Shown here in pieces: positions 7,306-15,919 of a stretch of 64,000 nt of DNA (positions are counted from its first letter, which is position 1; each line of letters opens with the position of its first letter). Location: assembly GCF_003194585.1 (NCBI RefSeq), contig NZ_QHKZ01000007.1, positions 1-64,000 of the forward strand, in the 5' to 3' direction. The position numbers were made by a program, and so were the translations under genes. The notes below the pieces were generated by a model. That model was not told where the DNA came from and did not search any database. It saw only the letters and a program-made list of their open reading frames with translations. This DNA is from Nocardioides daejeonensis (GTDB taxonomy: Bacteria; Actinomycetota; Actinomycetes; Propionibacteriales; Nocardioidaceae).

Positions 7306-9662
7306 TCGGCGAATCCCTCCAGCGGGTCGAGGACCCGGTCCTGCTCCGTGGCCAGGGCCGGTTCGCTGCGGACGTGACCCTGCCGGGGCAGCTCCACATG
7401 CGTGTCGTGCGCTCGCCTGTGGCCCACGGCAGGATCAGGTCGATCGACACCTCTGCGGCTCGTGCGCTCCCCGGCGTGGCCGCCGTCTGGACCCATGACG
7501 ACATCGCCGACCTGCCGCCGATCGCCTTCCGGTTGACGCCGATCGAGTCGATGCTTCCCTACCGACAGCCGGTCCTGGCCCGCGGACGGGTGCGCTACGT
7601 CGGCGAGCCGGTGGCGGTCGTCTTCGCCGAGTCGGAGTACCTCGCCGAGGATGCCGCCGAACTCGTCGACGTGGAGGTCGAGGCGCTGCCTGCGACCGTC
7701 GATCCCACCGGCGAACCGACGCCGTGGCTCGATGCCGAGGAGGTCGCGTGGACGGCTGTCGAGGCGGCCGACGGCGCCGGCCGCGACAACGAGTCCGCGA
7801 CGATCCACCTCGAGTACGGCGACCCGGACGCCGCATTCGCCGCGGCAGCGCACGTCTTCGATGTGGACGTGCGGGTGGGCCGCCACTCGGGCGTGCCCAT
7901 GGAGTGCCGGGGAGGCTCCGCGCATGTGGACGCGGCCACCGGCGTGCTCATGGTCAACGGCGCAGCCAAGGTCCCCTTCTGGAACCGTGACGCGATCGCC
8001 CAGATGGTCGGCCGTTCGCCGCACGAGGTCCAGCTGATCGAAGGACATGTCGGCGGCGGCTTCGGGCCGCGCGGCGAGCTCTATCCCGAGGACGTGCTGG
8101 TCCCCCTCGCCACGATCCGGTTGGGCCGACCGGTGCGCTGGGTCGAGGACCGGCAGGAGCACCTGACCACGTGCAACCACTCCCGTGACCAGCGTCATCG
8201 GCTGCGCGCGGCGGTGGACGAGACCGGCCTGATCACGGCGCTGGACGGTGAGTTCTGGGCCGACCAGGGCGCCTACGTGCGCACCCACGGCGCCACCGTG
8301 GCCGGACTCACCGCATCGATGCTGCCCGGACCCTATCTGCTGCCCAGCTACCGGATCACCGGCCACGTGCGGATGAGCAACAAGACGCCCGCCGGCACCT
8401 ACCGCTCTCCGGGCCGCTACGAGGGCACCTTCGCCCGGGAGCGCCTGATCGACGCGATCGCCAACGGCCTCGGCCTCGACCGGATCGAGCTGCGTCGGCG
8501 CAACTTCATCCCCGCCGACGCCATGCCCTACCGGCGGCCGATCCTGGCGATGGGCACCGAGTTGGTCTACGACTCCGGCGACTACGCACTCCTGATGGAC
8601 AGGATGGAGGAGACCTTCGACCTGCCCACCCTGCGCGAGGAGGTGGCCGCCCGGCGCGAGGCCGGGGAGCTGGTCGGCATCGGCTATGGCTGGTTCGTCG
8701 AGAAGAGCGGCCTCGGACCGTCCGAAGGCGCCCGGGTCATGGTCGACACCGGCGGCTCCGCGCTCGTCACGACCGGAGCCTCCTCGGTCGGTCAGGGTGT
8801 GGACACCGTGCTGTCCCAGGTCGTCGGCGAGGTGCTCGACCTCGACCTGGACCGGATCCGGACCGTGCGCGGCCAGACCGAGCACTTCAACTACGGCCGG
8901 GGCGCCTTCGCCACCCGGCAGTCGGTGATGGTGGGCAACGCCGTCCTGGAGTCCGCCCTCGCGGTGCGGGCGAAGGCGCTGCGGGTCGCGGCCCACCACC
9001 TCGAGATCGACGAGGCCGACCTGGAGCTCGTCCGCGGCCGCGTGCAGGTGGTCGGCACCCCCGGCACGGGCCTGGGCCTCGGCGAGATCGCGGCCCTGCT
9101 CGAGCCGCATCGCGCGAAGGCCATCGGCGAAGAACCGGGCTTGACCTGCGATGGCTGGTTCCACAGCGATCACATGACCTATCCCTACGGCGTACACGTC
9201 GCCGTGGTGCAGATCGACCGAGGCACCGGCAAGCCCACGCTCGAGCGCTTCCTGGTCGGGTACGACGTCGGGAAGGCACTCAACCACCTGTTGGTCGAGG
9301 GGCAGATCACCGGTGGCGCGGCTCAGGGCATCGGCGGAGCGCTCTACGAGGAGTTCCGCTACGCCGAGGACGGCCAGCCGCAGGCGACCACCTTCATGGA
9401 CTACCTGATGCCGACGATGGCCGAGATGCCGGAGTTCGGCGTGCTGGTCACCGAGGACGCCCCGAGCCCGCTCAATCCGCTCGGCGTCAAGGGCGCCGGC
9501 GAAGGCGGCACCACGGCGACGGCAGCAGCGATCGCCTCCGCCGTCGACGACGCCCTCTCCCGACCGGGCAGCGTCACCCAGACCCCCATCCGCCCAGACC
9601 TGATCCGTCAGCTGATCAGCGAACCGGGCCATGAGCAGTCACCCAACCAGAAGGAGCACTGA
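7302..9662 (+). CDS. Molybdenum hydroxylase large subunit 2, copy 1
   Basis: This second molybdopterin subunit has 786 residues and is clearly divergent from large subunit 1. Visible are the hammerhead N-terminus (MIGESLQRVEDPVLLRGQGRF), HVGGGFG near residue 248, an active-site loop TYRSPGR near 365-371, SVGQG near 500 and the catalytic Glu in GAGEGGT near 733. The different loop (YRSPGR against YRGVSR) predicts a different substrate or position specificity. It may form a second enzyme with the shared FAD and 2Fe-2S subunits, acting on a later intermediate. The start at 7302 overlaps the 2Fe-2S stop; the frame is open further upstream inside that gene. Confidence 0.92.
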   Translation: MIGESLQRVEDPVLLRGQGRFAADVTLPGQLHMRVVRSPVAHGRIRSIDTSAARALPGVAAVWTHDDIADLPPIAFRLTPIESMLPYRQPVLARGRVRYVGEPVAVVFAESEYLAEDAAELVDVEVEALPATVDPTGEPTPWLDAEEVAWTAVEAADGAGRDNESATIHLEYGDPDAAFAAAAHVFDVDVRVGRHSGVPMECRGGSAHVDAATGVLMVNGAAKVPFWNRDAIAQMVGRSPHEVQLIEGHVGGGFGPRGELYPEDVLVPLATIRLGRPVRWVEDRQEHLTTCNHSRDQRHRLRAAVDETGLITALDGEFWADQGAYVRTHGATVAGLTASMLPGPYLLPSYRITGHVRMSNKTPAGTYRSPGRYEGTFARERLIDAIANGLGLDRIELRRRNFIPADAMPYRRPILAMGTELVYDSGDYALLMDRMEETFDLPTLREEVAARREAGELVGIGYGWFVEKSGLGPSEGARVMVDTGGSALVTTGASSVGQGVDTVLSQVVGEVLDLDLDRIRTVRGQTEHFNYGRGAFATRQSVMVGNAVLESALAVRAKALRVAAHHLEIDEADLELVRGRVQVVGTPGTGLGLGEIAALLEPHRAKAIGEEPGLTCDGWFHSDHMTYPYGVHVAVVQIDRGTGKPTLERFLVGYDVGKALNHLLVEGQITGGAAQGIGGALYEEFRYAEDGQPQATTFMDYLMPTMAEMPEFGVLVTEDAPSPLNPLGVKGAGEGGTTATAAAIASAVDDALSRPGSVTQTPIRPDLIRQLISEPGHEQSPNQKEH

Positions 9663-9666
9663 GACC

Positions 9667-10500
9667 ATGCGCATCGTCGACCTCACCCACCCCTGGGGCA
9701 TCCACACTCCGGGCTGGGTCGGCTACCCCGGCGGCAAGCTCTACTACACGCAGAACCTGCAGACCAACCAGATCGTCTCGCAGAAGATCGAGACGTCGCT
9801 GCACAGCGGCACCCACCTGGACGGCCCGATGCACGGCACCGACGGCGGGCTCGACATGGCCTCGCTGCCGCTGGACAAGCTGATCCACCCCGGCGTGATC
9901 GTCGACGTCTCCGACGAGGTGCCGGACTGGGGCTTGATCGAGCCCGAGCACATCACTTCGAAGGTGGAGGTGAAGAAGGGCGACATCCTCATCATCCACA
10001 CCGGCTTCATCGACTACTACCAGGGCATGCCGAAGCAGGACCTGGTCCGCTACTTCACCATGCACCCGGGCGGCAGCGTTCGCCTGGCCGAGTGGATGGC
10101 CGACATGGAGATCCGCTGGTGGGGCATCGACGCCGGCTCCGGCGACCACCCGATGAACACCACCATCCGCAACATGCGGCCCGACCTGCTCGCGCAGTTC
10201 GAGAAGCACGTCGGGATGAGCTACAAGGAGTTCCTCGGCGAATACACCTACACCCACCACATGTCGGGCCGCGAGATCACCTCCGACATCTTCCCCATGC
10301 ACCACCTGGCCTTCCAGGACGGCTGCATCCACGCCGAGAACGTGGGCGGCGACCTCAAGACCGTGCTCAACCAGCGCGCGATCATCGGCGCCTTCCCGTG
10401 GAAGATCCAGGGCGGCGAGGCGTGCCCGTGCCGCATCATGGCGTTCTTCGACTGTGGCGAGGACGAGGTCATCGAGGGCCTGGCCGGACGAGGAGCCTGA
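9667..10500 (+). CDS. Cyclase-family metal-dependent hydrolase (kynurenine formamidase/isatin hydrolase fold), copy 1
   Basis: The protein has 277 residues and the family's metal-binding signature HSGTHLDGPMH at residues 46-56. A downstream IIHTGFIDYY segment gives a further conserved histidine. Members hydrolyse cyclic amides or formamides (isatin, N-formylkynurenine) with Mn or Zn. Here it is a good candidate for opening the ring after molybdenum-dependent hydroxylation. The ATG at 9667 is chosen because AAGGAG (9652-9657) precedes it; the ORF extends to 9631 without a ribosome site. Tyr, Trp and His are frequent in this protein, as is common in the family. Confidence 0.85.
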   Translation: MRIVDLTHPWGIHTPGWVGYPGGKLYYTQNLQTNQIVSQKIETSLHSGTHLDGPMHGTDGGLDMASLPLDKLIHPGVIVDVSDEVPDWGLIEPEHITSKVEVKKGDILIIHTGFIDYYQGMPKQDLVRYFTMHPGGSVRLAEWMADMEIRWWGIDAGSGDHPMNTTIRNMRPDLLAQFEKHVGMSYKEFLGEYTYTHHMSGREITSDIFPMHHLAFQDGCIHAENVGGDLKTVLNQRAIIGAFPWKIQGGEACPCRIMAFFDCGEDEVIEGLAGRGA

Positions 10501-10503
10501 GAC

Positions 10504-11247
10504 ATGGCGATGAAGCTGAGCAACGAGTTCGTCGTCGAGGCCGGCATCGCGCGCACCTGGGAGCTGCTCAACGACCTGGAGCGGGTCGCCCCCTGTCTGC
10601 CGGGGGCCTCGATCACCGGACGCGACGGCGAAGCCTTCCTGGGCACGGTGAAGGTCAAGGTCGGACCGATCGGTGCCAACCTCCAGGGGGTCGCGAAGTT
10701 CGTCGAGACCGATGCCGACGCGCACACTGCGGTGATCTCGATGGCGGGCAAGGACACCAAGGGCAGCACCTCGACCGACGCCACGATGCACGTGCAGCTG
10801 GAGGACGCCGGCGCCGACCGTACCCGGGTACTGCTCGACACCGACCTGGAGATCAGCGGCCGGATGGCGCAGTTCGGCCGCGGCGCGATCGCGGATGTCA
10901 GCAACCGGCTGATCGGGCAGTTCACCGACAACCTCGGTGCCCTGATCGCGGGAGACGGCAGCACCGCGGCGCCCGCACCGCCCGGCGCGGGTAGCGCGGC
11001 GCCCACCGCCGCCCCCAGCGGCAGCGTCGCCGCAGCACCGGCGGACGACCTCAACATGCTGGCAGTGCTCGGGCCCACCGTGCTCCGGCAGGCCGGCCCG
11101 CCACTCGTCGGGCTGCTCGTCGGGCTGCTTCTCGGCCGTCTCCTGGGCCGTCGCGGCCGGGCTTCGGGCTCCGGCGGCGACCCGTGGGCCGACCCGCGAC
11201 TGAACGCGTGGCTCGATGCCCGCCTCGCCGGCCGGGGACTGCGATGA
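10504..11247 (+). CDS. CoxG-like SRPBCC-family protein with C-terminal membrane anchor, copy 1
   Basis: Residues 1-145 form a CoxG-type SRPBCC (START-like) domain (MAMKLSNEFVVEAGIARTW, then PCLPGASI). An Ala/Pro/Gly linker (about 150-185) and a hydrophobic helix with GLLVGLLLGRLLGRRGR near 205-225 follow. In CO-dehydrogenase systems CoxG is thought to anchor the enzyme at the membrane, and the tail fits that role for the hydroxylases here. It starts 4 bp after the cyclase stop and overlaps the next gene (ATGA at 11244). Its association with molybdenum hydroxylases of many substrates means it does not prove CO oxidation. Confidence 0.85.
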   Translation: MAMKLSNEFVVEAGIARTWELLNDLERVAPCLPGASITGRDGEAFLGTVKVKVGPIGANLQGVAKFVETDADAHTAVISMAGKDTKGSTSTDATMHVQLEDAGADRTRVLLDTDLEISGRMAQFGRGAIADVSNRLIGQFTDNLGALIAGDGSTAAPAPPGAGSAAPTAAPSGSVAAAPADDLNMLAVLGPTVLRQAGPPLVGLLVGLLLGRLLGRRGRASGSGGDPWADPRLNAWLDARLAGRGLR

Positions 11248-11690
11248 GCCGCCTGGCCGCGCTCGTGCCAGGCGGGCTGGCTCCCGAGCAACAGGAGGTG
11301 TACGACGCCATCGCCGGCGGTCGGCGTGCTCAAGGGCGCCAGCTCTTCGAGCTCAAGGCTCCCGACGGCTCCCTCAACGGACCGTTCGGGGTGATGCTGC
11401 ATGCGCCCAGCGTCGGGTTGGCGCTCCAGGATCTCGGTGCGGCGATCCGCTACCGGACCTCGATGACGGACCGGGGCCGCGAGATCGCGATCCTGATGGT
11501 CGCCGTCGCGACCGCCAGCGACTTCGAGTGGTACGCCCATGAACGGGTCGGCCTCGCCGTGGGCCTGAGCGAGGCAGAGCTGGCTGCCCTGACGAGGCGG
11601 TCGGCCGGCCCGAGACCTGGAAGCAGGCTTTCTACGCGCGTGATCTGGCCGGCACCGTGGTGCTGGTCGGCGTCCCGACTCCGGAGATGA
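11244..11690 (+). pseudogene. Truncated carboxymuconolactone-decarboxylase-family gene fused out of frame to dehydrogenase DNA at the duplication junction
   Basis: Residues 1-116 are identical to the N-terminus of the intact 198-residue protein at 22709-23305. After Leu116 the frame crosses the junction at 11592/11593 and reads 32 unrelated residues from the dehydrogenase sequence in the wrong frame, ending at 11688-11690. The AhpD/CMD-type ExxxH motif (Glu95, His99) is retained, but the C-terminal helical half is lost, so folding or oligomerisation is doubtful. The fusion is the direct product of the tandem duplication. Confidence 0.9.
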
Positions 11691-11923
11691 AGGTGCCGGA
11701 CCTGCCGCTGATTGACGTCTTTGGTCGCGGTGGTGCGTTGAAGTCGAGCTGGTACGGCGACTGCCTGCCGTCGCGGGACTTCCCGATGTTGGTGGACCTC
11801 TATCAGCAGGGCCGACTCGACCTGGACGCCTTCGTCTCCGAGGAGATCGGCATCGGCGACGTCGAGGCCGCGTTCGAGAAGATGCACCACGGCGACGTCC
11901 TCCGCTCGGTCGTGGTGCTCTGA
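11593..11923 (+). pseudogene. Headless 3' remnant of the alcohol dehydrogenase, start of copy 2
   Basis: This is identical to 128-458. The reading frame of the dehydrogenase resumes at 11594 but has neither the gene's N-terminal catalytic domain nor a native start; an internal ATG at 11657 would give only 88 residues. It lacks all of the zinc and most of the NAD domain and is almost certainly non-functional. Its stop still overlaps the second permease start, so translation of that permease could depend on ribosomes terminating here or in the fused frame at 11690. Confidence 0.93.
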
Positions 11924-13305
11924 TGAAGCACCTGGCCGAGGGACGGCGCGAGAGCCAGGCAGCCGCCACACCCGTGCTCACCATCGGATTCGACGACACG
12001 CTGCCGGCGCCACGCACCCTGCTCTTCGGCGGCCAGCACCTCCTCGCCTTGACCGGGATCTGGCTCTTCCCCGGCATCATCGGTACCGCTCTCGGCCTCA
12101 GCCACGCAGAGGTCGGCCTGATCACGCAGGGCTGCTTCCTGATGACGGGCGTCGTGACGATCCTCCAGTCCAGTCGTCTGCTGCGGCTGCCGATCGTGCA
12201 AGGACCGACAGCCGCGTTCATGGTGGCCCTGATCGCCTCCGGCGCGACCCACGGACTCGGCACAGCCTTCGGCTCGTTGATGGTCGCAGGTGCGGTCTTC
12301 GCGGCCCTCAGTCTTCCCTTGAAGCATTGGGGCCTCTTCGGGCACGTCGCCCGGGTCGCCTCGCATCCGATCGTCTTCGGCACGCTGTTCGTCATCATCG
12401 GCGCCCAACTGGCGACGGTCGGGCTGAGTGGCTGGTTCGGACAGCCCGACCAACACGGCTTCGGCCTGCCGCTCTTCCTGGTAGCCGCCTTCACCGTCGT
12501 CGCCGTGATCGCCTGCACCCTCTTCGGCGGCACTTCGGTGATCCGCAGGGCAGCGGTCTTCTGGGGGATCCTCGCCGGCACCGTGGTAGCGGCGAGCACG
12601 GGCCTGTGGGATGGGCCATCGGTCGGCGACGTCGCGATCGTCGCGCTGCCGACCTGGCTGCCCTTCGGCTTCGGCGTCGACGGCGGAGTCGTGCTGCTGA
12701 TGATGCTGGCCTTTCTCCAGGCCGGCACCGAGTCCGCAGGGATGTACCAGATGGTCGGCGGCTGGGGCGGTCAGCGGCCCGACGTGGCCCGCACGAACCG
12801 CGGGCTGTTCACCGAATTCCTCGGATCCGTCCTCGGGGCGGCGTTCGGGGGCATCGGCACCACGTCCTACCCGGAGAACGCGGGCATCGTGCGCGTGACC
12901 GGGGTCGGCAGTCGCTTCGTCACCCTGACCGCCGGCGTGCTCTCCCTCGTCCTCGCCTTCGTGCCGGCGGTCGGGCTCTTCGTCGCGAGCCTGCCGGGCG
13001 CCGTCCTCGCCGGGGCATCGACGGTGCTCTTCGGCATCATCGCGGTCTCGGGCATCCAGCTCCTCGGCGAGGTCGAGTGGGACGAGCTCAACATGATGGT
13101 GGCCGCGCCGTCCTTCATCATCGCGCTCGGGACGCTCTTCCTGCCGGTCGAGGTCACCGCGGCCCTACCCGCGTCGGCAGCGAGCATGCTCACCAATCCG
13201 ATGATGGTCGGAGTGGTCCTCCTCTTGCTCCTCCACGTCGTGGTGAATCTGCTGATCCGGCCGCGCCTCACGCGCCCCTCAACGCCTACTTTTCATTTGA
13301 ACTGA
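11923..13305 (+). CDS. NCS2-family nucleobase permease, copy 2
   Basis: The 460-residue translation is identical to the copy at 458-1840, including the YPENAG signature. The difference is context: the gene directly upstream is the headless dehydrogenase remnant rather than a full dehydrogenase, so its expression relies on read-through from copy 1 or on a cryptic promoter. Confidence 0.9.
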   Translation: MKHLAEGRRESQAAATPVLTIGFDDTLPAPRTLLFGGQHLLALTGIWLFPGIIGTALGLSHAEVGLITQGCFLMTGVVTILQSSRLLRLPIVQGPTAAFMVALIASGATHGLGTAFGSLMVAGAVFAALSLPLKHWGLFGHVARVASHPIVFGTLFVIIGAQLATVGLSGWFGQPDQHGFGLPLFLVAAFTVVAVIACTLFGGTSVIRRAAVFWGILAGTVVAASTGLWDGPSVGDVAIVALPTWLPFGFGVDGGVVLLMMLAFLQAGTESAGMYQMVGGWGGQRPDVARTNRGLFTEFLGSVLGAAFGGIGTTSYPENAGIVRVTGVGSRFVTLTAGVLSLVLAFVPAVGLFVASLPGAVLAGASTVLFGIIAVSGIQLLGEVEWDELNMMVAAPSFIIALGTLFLPVEVTAALPASAASMLTNPMMVGVVLLLLLHVVVNLLIRPRLTRPSTPTFHLN

Positions 13306-13341
13306 ACTTTTGCGCCCTTTTCGGGCAGATGAACCCTTCCC

Positions 13342-13375
13342 ATTGCCCTAGAGTTTCAACTAGGCTGAATCTACT
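13342..13375 (+). promoter_or_regulatory. Possible promoter/operator before the bicupin operon, copy 2
   Basis: This is an identical copy of the TTGCCC...TGAATC elements and the CCTAG-N8-CTAGG palindrome at 1877-1910. If it is a real promoter, it would make the eight downstream catabolic genes of copy 2 independent of transcription through the junction. Confidence 0.35.
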
Positions 13376-13404
13376 TCAAGTGTTGTGCACGGAATGGAGA
13401 ACTG

Positions 13405-14205
13405 ATGGTCAACGGACACCCCGACGGCCTGCGCGTCGTCACCGAAGCCGACTGGGGCCCGGAGCTCCCCGTCATCTCCGGCACCGGAAGCTGCCGCGAG
13501 GTGGTGGGCCCACAGCTCGGTTGCGCGCTCCGCAGCCTCTACCACTTCACGCTCGGTCAGATGAGCCGCACCAACCCGTTCCGGCACCTCGACGAGGCCG
13601 TCTACTACGTGATCGACGGCACCGTGGAGGTGCTCTCCGGTGACGGCCCGGCCACCACTGTGGTCGAAGGCGGAATGTTCCACGTGCGTCCGCGCACGAC
13701 GTACTCGTTCGCCACCGTCGCCGGTGCGACCGTGCTGGGCGGGCCGGCGCCGGTCGATGCGTCCTTCGGCACCAAGAACGGCCAGGAGGACCCCCAGGGC
13801 GGGATCTCCTACTACCACCGCGATGTGCCCGGCCTGATGGTGCCGTTCATCTCCGCAGACGCCCGGCTCGTGGTCTGGTACGGCGCCGGAGCGGTCAGCG
13901 CGAACATGAACTACGTCGTCCTGGAGCCCGGCGAGCGCAACAAGGAGCATCTGCACGCCTACTCGGAGGACACCATCTTCATCCTGGCCGGGCACGGCAC
14001 CGCGGAGGACCACACGCACGGCACGCGCGTACCTTTCGGCCCCGGTGACGTGGTCACCATCCCTCCGGGGGTCGTCCACGCTGTGGCGGCGGACCTGGGC
14101 GAGCAGGTGATCTCGGTCGGCGGTCCCTGCCCAGCTGACCTGGACATGCTGCGTGCCGTCGGCGTCGATGTCGAGGCCCTCGCCGCGGAGCCGACCCGGG
14201 CATGA
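13405..14205 (+). CDS. Bicupin protein (ureidoglycine aminohydrolase-like fold), copy 2
   Basis: This has 266 residues, identical in translation to 1940-2740. Both cupin domains and the EHLHAYSED and PPGVVH metal-site motifs are intact. The stop overlaps the nitrilase-family start at 14202 as in copy 1. Confidence 0.75.
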   Translation: MVNGHPDGLRVVTEADWGPELPVISGTGSCREVVGPQLGCALRSLYHFTLGQMSRTNPFRHLDEAVYYVIDGTVEVLSGDGPATTVVEGGMFHVRPRTTYSFATVAGATVLGGPAPVDASFGTKNGQEDPQGGISYYHRDVPGLMVPFISADARLVVWYGAGAVSANMNYVVLEPGERNKEHLHAYSEDTIFILAGHGTAEDHTHGTRVPFGPGDVVTIPPGVVHAVAADLGEQVISVGGPCPADLDMLRAVGVDVEALAAEPTRA

Positions 14206-15047
14206 CCGTGATCGCGCTCGAGCAGACCGCACCGCAGATCGGGGAGGTCGAGGAGAACACCGCCGAGATCGCCGCCCGCGCGACTCGAGCGCTCCAAGAC
14301 GGTGCCGACATCGTCGTCCTCCCCGAGCTCGCCTCCTCCGGCTACGTCGTCGATCCGGCCACCGTCGACCGCTGCGCCCAACCACTCGACGGCCCCCTGG
14401 TGGCGACGCTGACGGGGATCACCCGGAGGCTGGGTGGTCTGATCACTGTCGGCTTTCCCGAGCGCGACGGCGTCGAGATCTTCAACACCGTCGCCGTCGT
14501 CGGCCCGGACGGGCCGGTGCTGCGCTACCGCAAGCTGCACCTCTTCGACGCCGAGCAGTTGGCCTACACGCCCGGTGACGACCTGCCGGTGGTCGCGACC
14601 GACTACGGCAAGCTGGGTGTCTGCGTCTGCTACGACCTCCGCTTCGTGGAGGTGCTCCGCAGCCTCAGCCTCCGCGGCGCCGAGATCGTCCTGGCGCCAG
14701 CAGCGTGGGTCGGCGGTTTCGACAACCGCGTGCCGGAGAACGGCCTGGTGCAGCAGGCGCAGGCCGTCGTCGTCCAGGCGAACCTCGACCAGGTGGCCGT
14801 CGTCGGCGTCTCGCAGGCGCCCGGCCCCGGCCAGGACGGCGTGGTGCCACTCGGCGGATCCCTCGCGGTCGACGCGCGGGGCCAGCTCGTCGCCGGCCCG
14901 CTCTCCCGGCGCGGGCCCGACTCCGCGGTCGCGACCATCGACCCGGTCGAGGTGCGCGCGGCTCGGCGACGCGGGCCGCGGATCAACCCCCGGGAGGATC
15001 GGCGTACCGACCTCTATCGCGTGCAGTACCTCGAGGAGCTCCTATGA
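14202..15047 (+). CDS. Nitrilase-superfamily carbon-nitrogen hydrolase, copy 2
   Basis: This has 281 residues, identical to 2737-3582, with the Glu42-Lys111-Cys143 triad intact. It is translationally coupled to the bicupin and to the FAD subunit by ATGA overlaps. Confidence 0.85.
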   Translation: MTVIALEQTAPQIGEVEENTAEIAARATRALQDGADIVVLPELASSGYVVDPATVDRCAQPLDGPLVATLTGITRRLGGLITVGFPERDGVEIFNTVAVVGPDGPVLRYRKLHLFDAEQLAYTPGDDLPVVATDYGKLGVCVCYDLRFVEVLRSLSLRGAEIVLAPAAWVGGFDNRVPENGLVQQAQAVVVQANLDQVAVVGVSQAPGPGQDGVVPLGGSLAVDARGQLVAGPLSRRGPDSAVATIDPVEVRAARRRGPRINPREDRRTDLYRVQYLEELL

Positions 15048-15919
15048 AGCCCAGTAGTTTCGAATACGTTCGGCCCGAGTCGCTTGCCGAGACACTCGAT
15101 CTCCTCCACCAAGATCCTGAGGAGTCCAAGGTGCTGGCCGGCGGCCAGAGCCTGGTGCCGATGATGAACTTCCGGCTGGCCCGGCCATCGCGGCTCATCG
15201 ACATCAATCGTGTCCCCGGCCTGGCTGGCACGCGTGTCGAGGGAGACCGGCTGGTGATCGGTACTCGCACGCGCCACCTCGCGGTGCAGAACATGTCCGG
15301 CGCCGATCCCCTCGCCCGGCTGCTGCGCAGCGCCGCCGCCCACGTCGGCCACCTGCCGATCCGGACCCGGGGCACCTTCGGCGGGAGCCTGGCGCACAGC
15401 GACGCAGCCTCCGAGTGGTGCCTGATCGCCCGGCTCCTGGACGCGACGATGGTCGTCGAGAGCCGCGCCCGCGGGCGTCGGGAGATCCCGGCTGCCGACT
15501 TCTTCCTCTCCATCTTCACGACCGCCATGGAACCCGACGAGCTCCTCGTCGAGGTCTCCCTGCCCAGGCTCGGAGACGAGCACCGGACCGGCTTCGCGGA
15601 GTTCGCTCGCCGCGCCGGCGACTTCGCCATCGTCGCGGTCACCACCGACCTCGCCGTGGAGAAGGGCGTGGTCACGCACGCGCGGGTGTGCATCGGCGGC
15701 GTCGCGGACACCCCGTTCCGCAGCGGCGCGGCCGAGGCCACCCTCGTCGGGCAGCGCCTCGACGACGACATCGCAACCTCGCCCCTCGCCCGCGCGGCGG
15801 CCGAGGCCGCGGCCAGCGAGGTCGACCCGCCGAGCGATGCACACGGCGATGCCCCGTACCGCCGCGACCTGGTGCGCGCCATGCTCACCTCCTCGCTGGC
15901 CCAAGGGGTCGCCCGATGA
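15044..15919 (+). CDS. Molybdenum hydroxylase FAD-binding subunit, copy 2
   Basis: This has 291 residues, identical to 3579-4454; AGGQSL (residues 32-37) and TFGGS flavin motifs are present. The start was chosen by the ATGA overlap with the upstream stop. Confidence 0.92.
   Translation: MKPSSFEYVRPESLAETLDLLHQDPEESKVLAGGQSLVPMMNFRLARPSRLIDINRVPGLAGTRVEGDRLVIGTRTRHLAVQNMSGADPLARLLRSAAAHVGHLPIRTRGTFGGSLAHSDAASEWCLIARLLDATMVVESRARGRREIPAADFFLSIFTTAMEPDELLVEVSLPRLGDEHRTGFAEFARRAGDFAIVAVTTDLAVEKGVVTHARVCIGGVADTPFRSGAAEATLVGQRLDDDIATSPLARAAAEAAASEVDPPSDAHGDAPYRRDLVRAMLTSSLAQGVAR

Larger units (their letters stand above)
128..11592. repeat. Tandem duplication, copy 1 (11,465 bp unit)
   Basis: Every reading frame on both strands in this interval recurs with the same translation exactly 11,465 bp downstream, and the bases I compared directly match. 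Identity starts at C128 (matching C11593) and ends at A11592 (matching A23057). The flanking bases differ (T127 against A11592; C11593 against T23058). The unit carries nine complete genes plus fragments of an alcohol dehydrogenase and a carboxymuconolactone-decarboxylase-family gene. No transposase, integrase or long repeat flanks it. Confidence 0.97.

Noticed and set aside
3579..11247. Carbon monoxide dehydrogenase operon (coxMSL with coxG)
   Set aside because: Neither large subunit has the AYRCSFR loop of form I enzymes; coxD/E/F genes are absent, and the neighbours are permease and amidohydrolase genes.
10248..12728. 826-codon minus-strand frame crossing the duplication junction
   Set aside because: It is antisense to the cyclase, CoxG and permease genes and exists only because the junction joins two open antisense frames.
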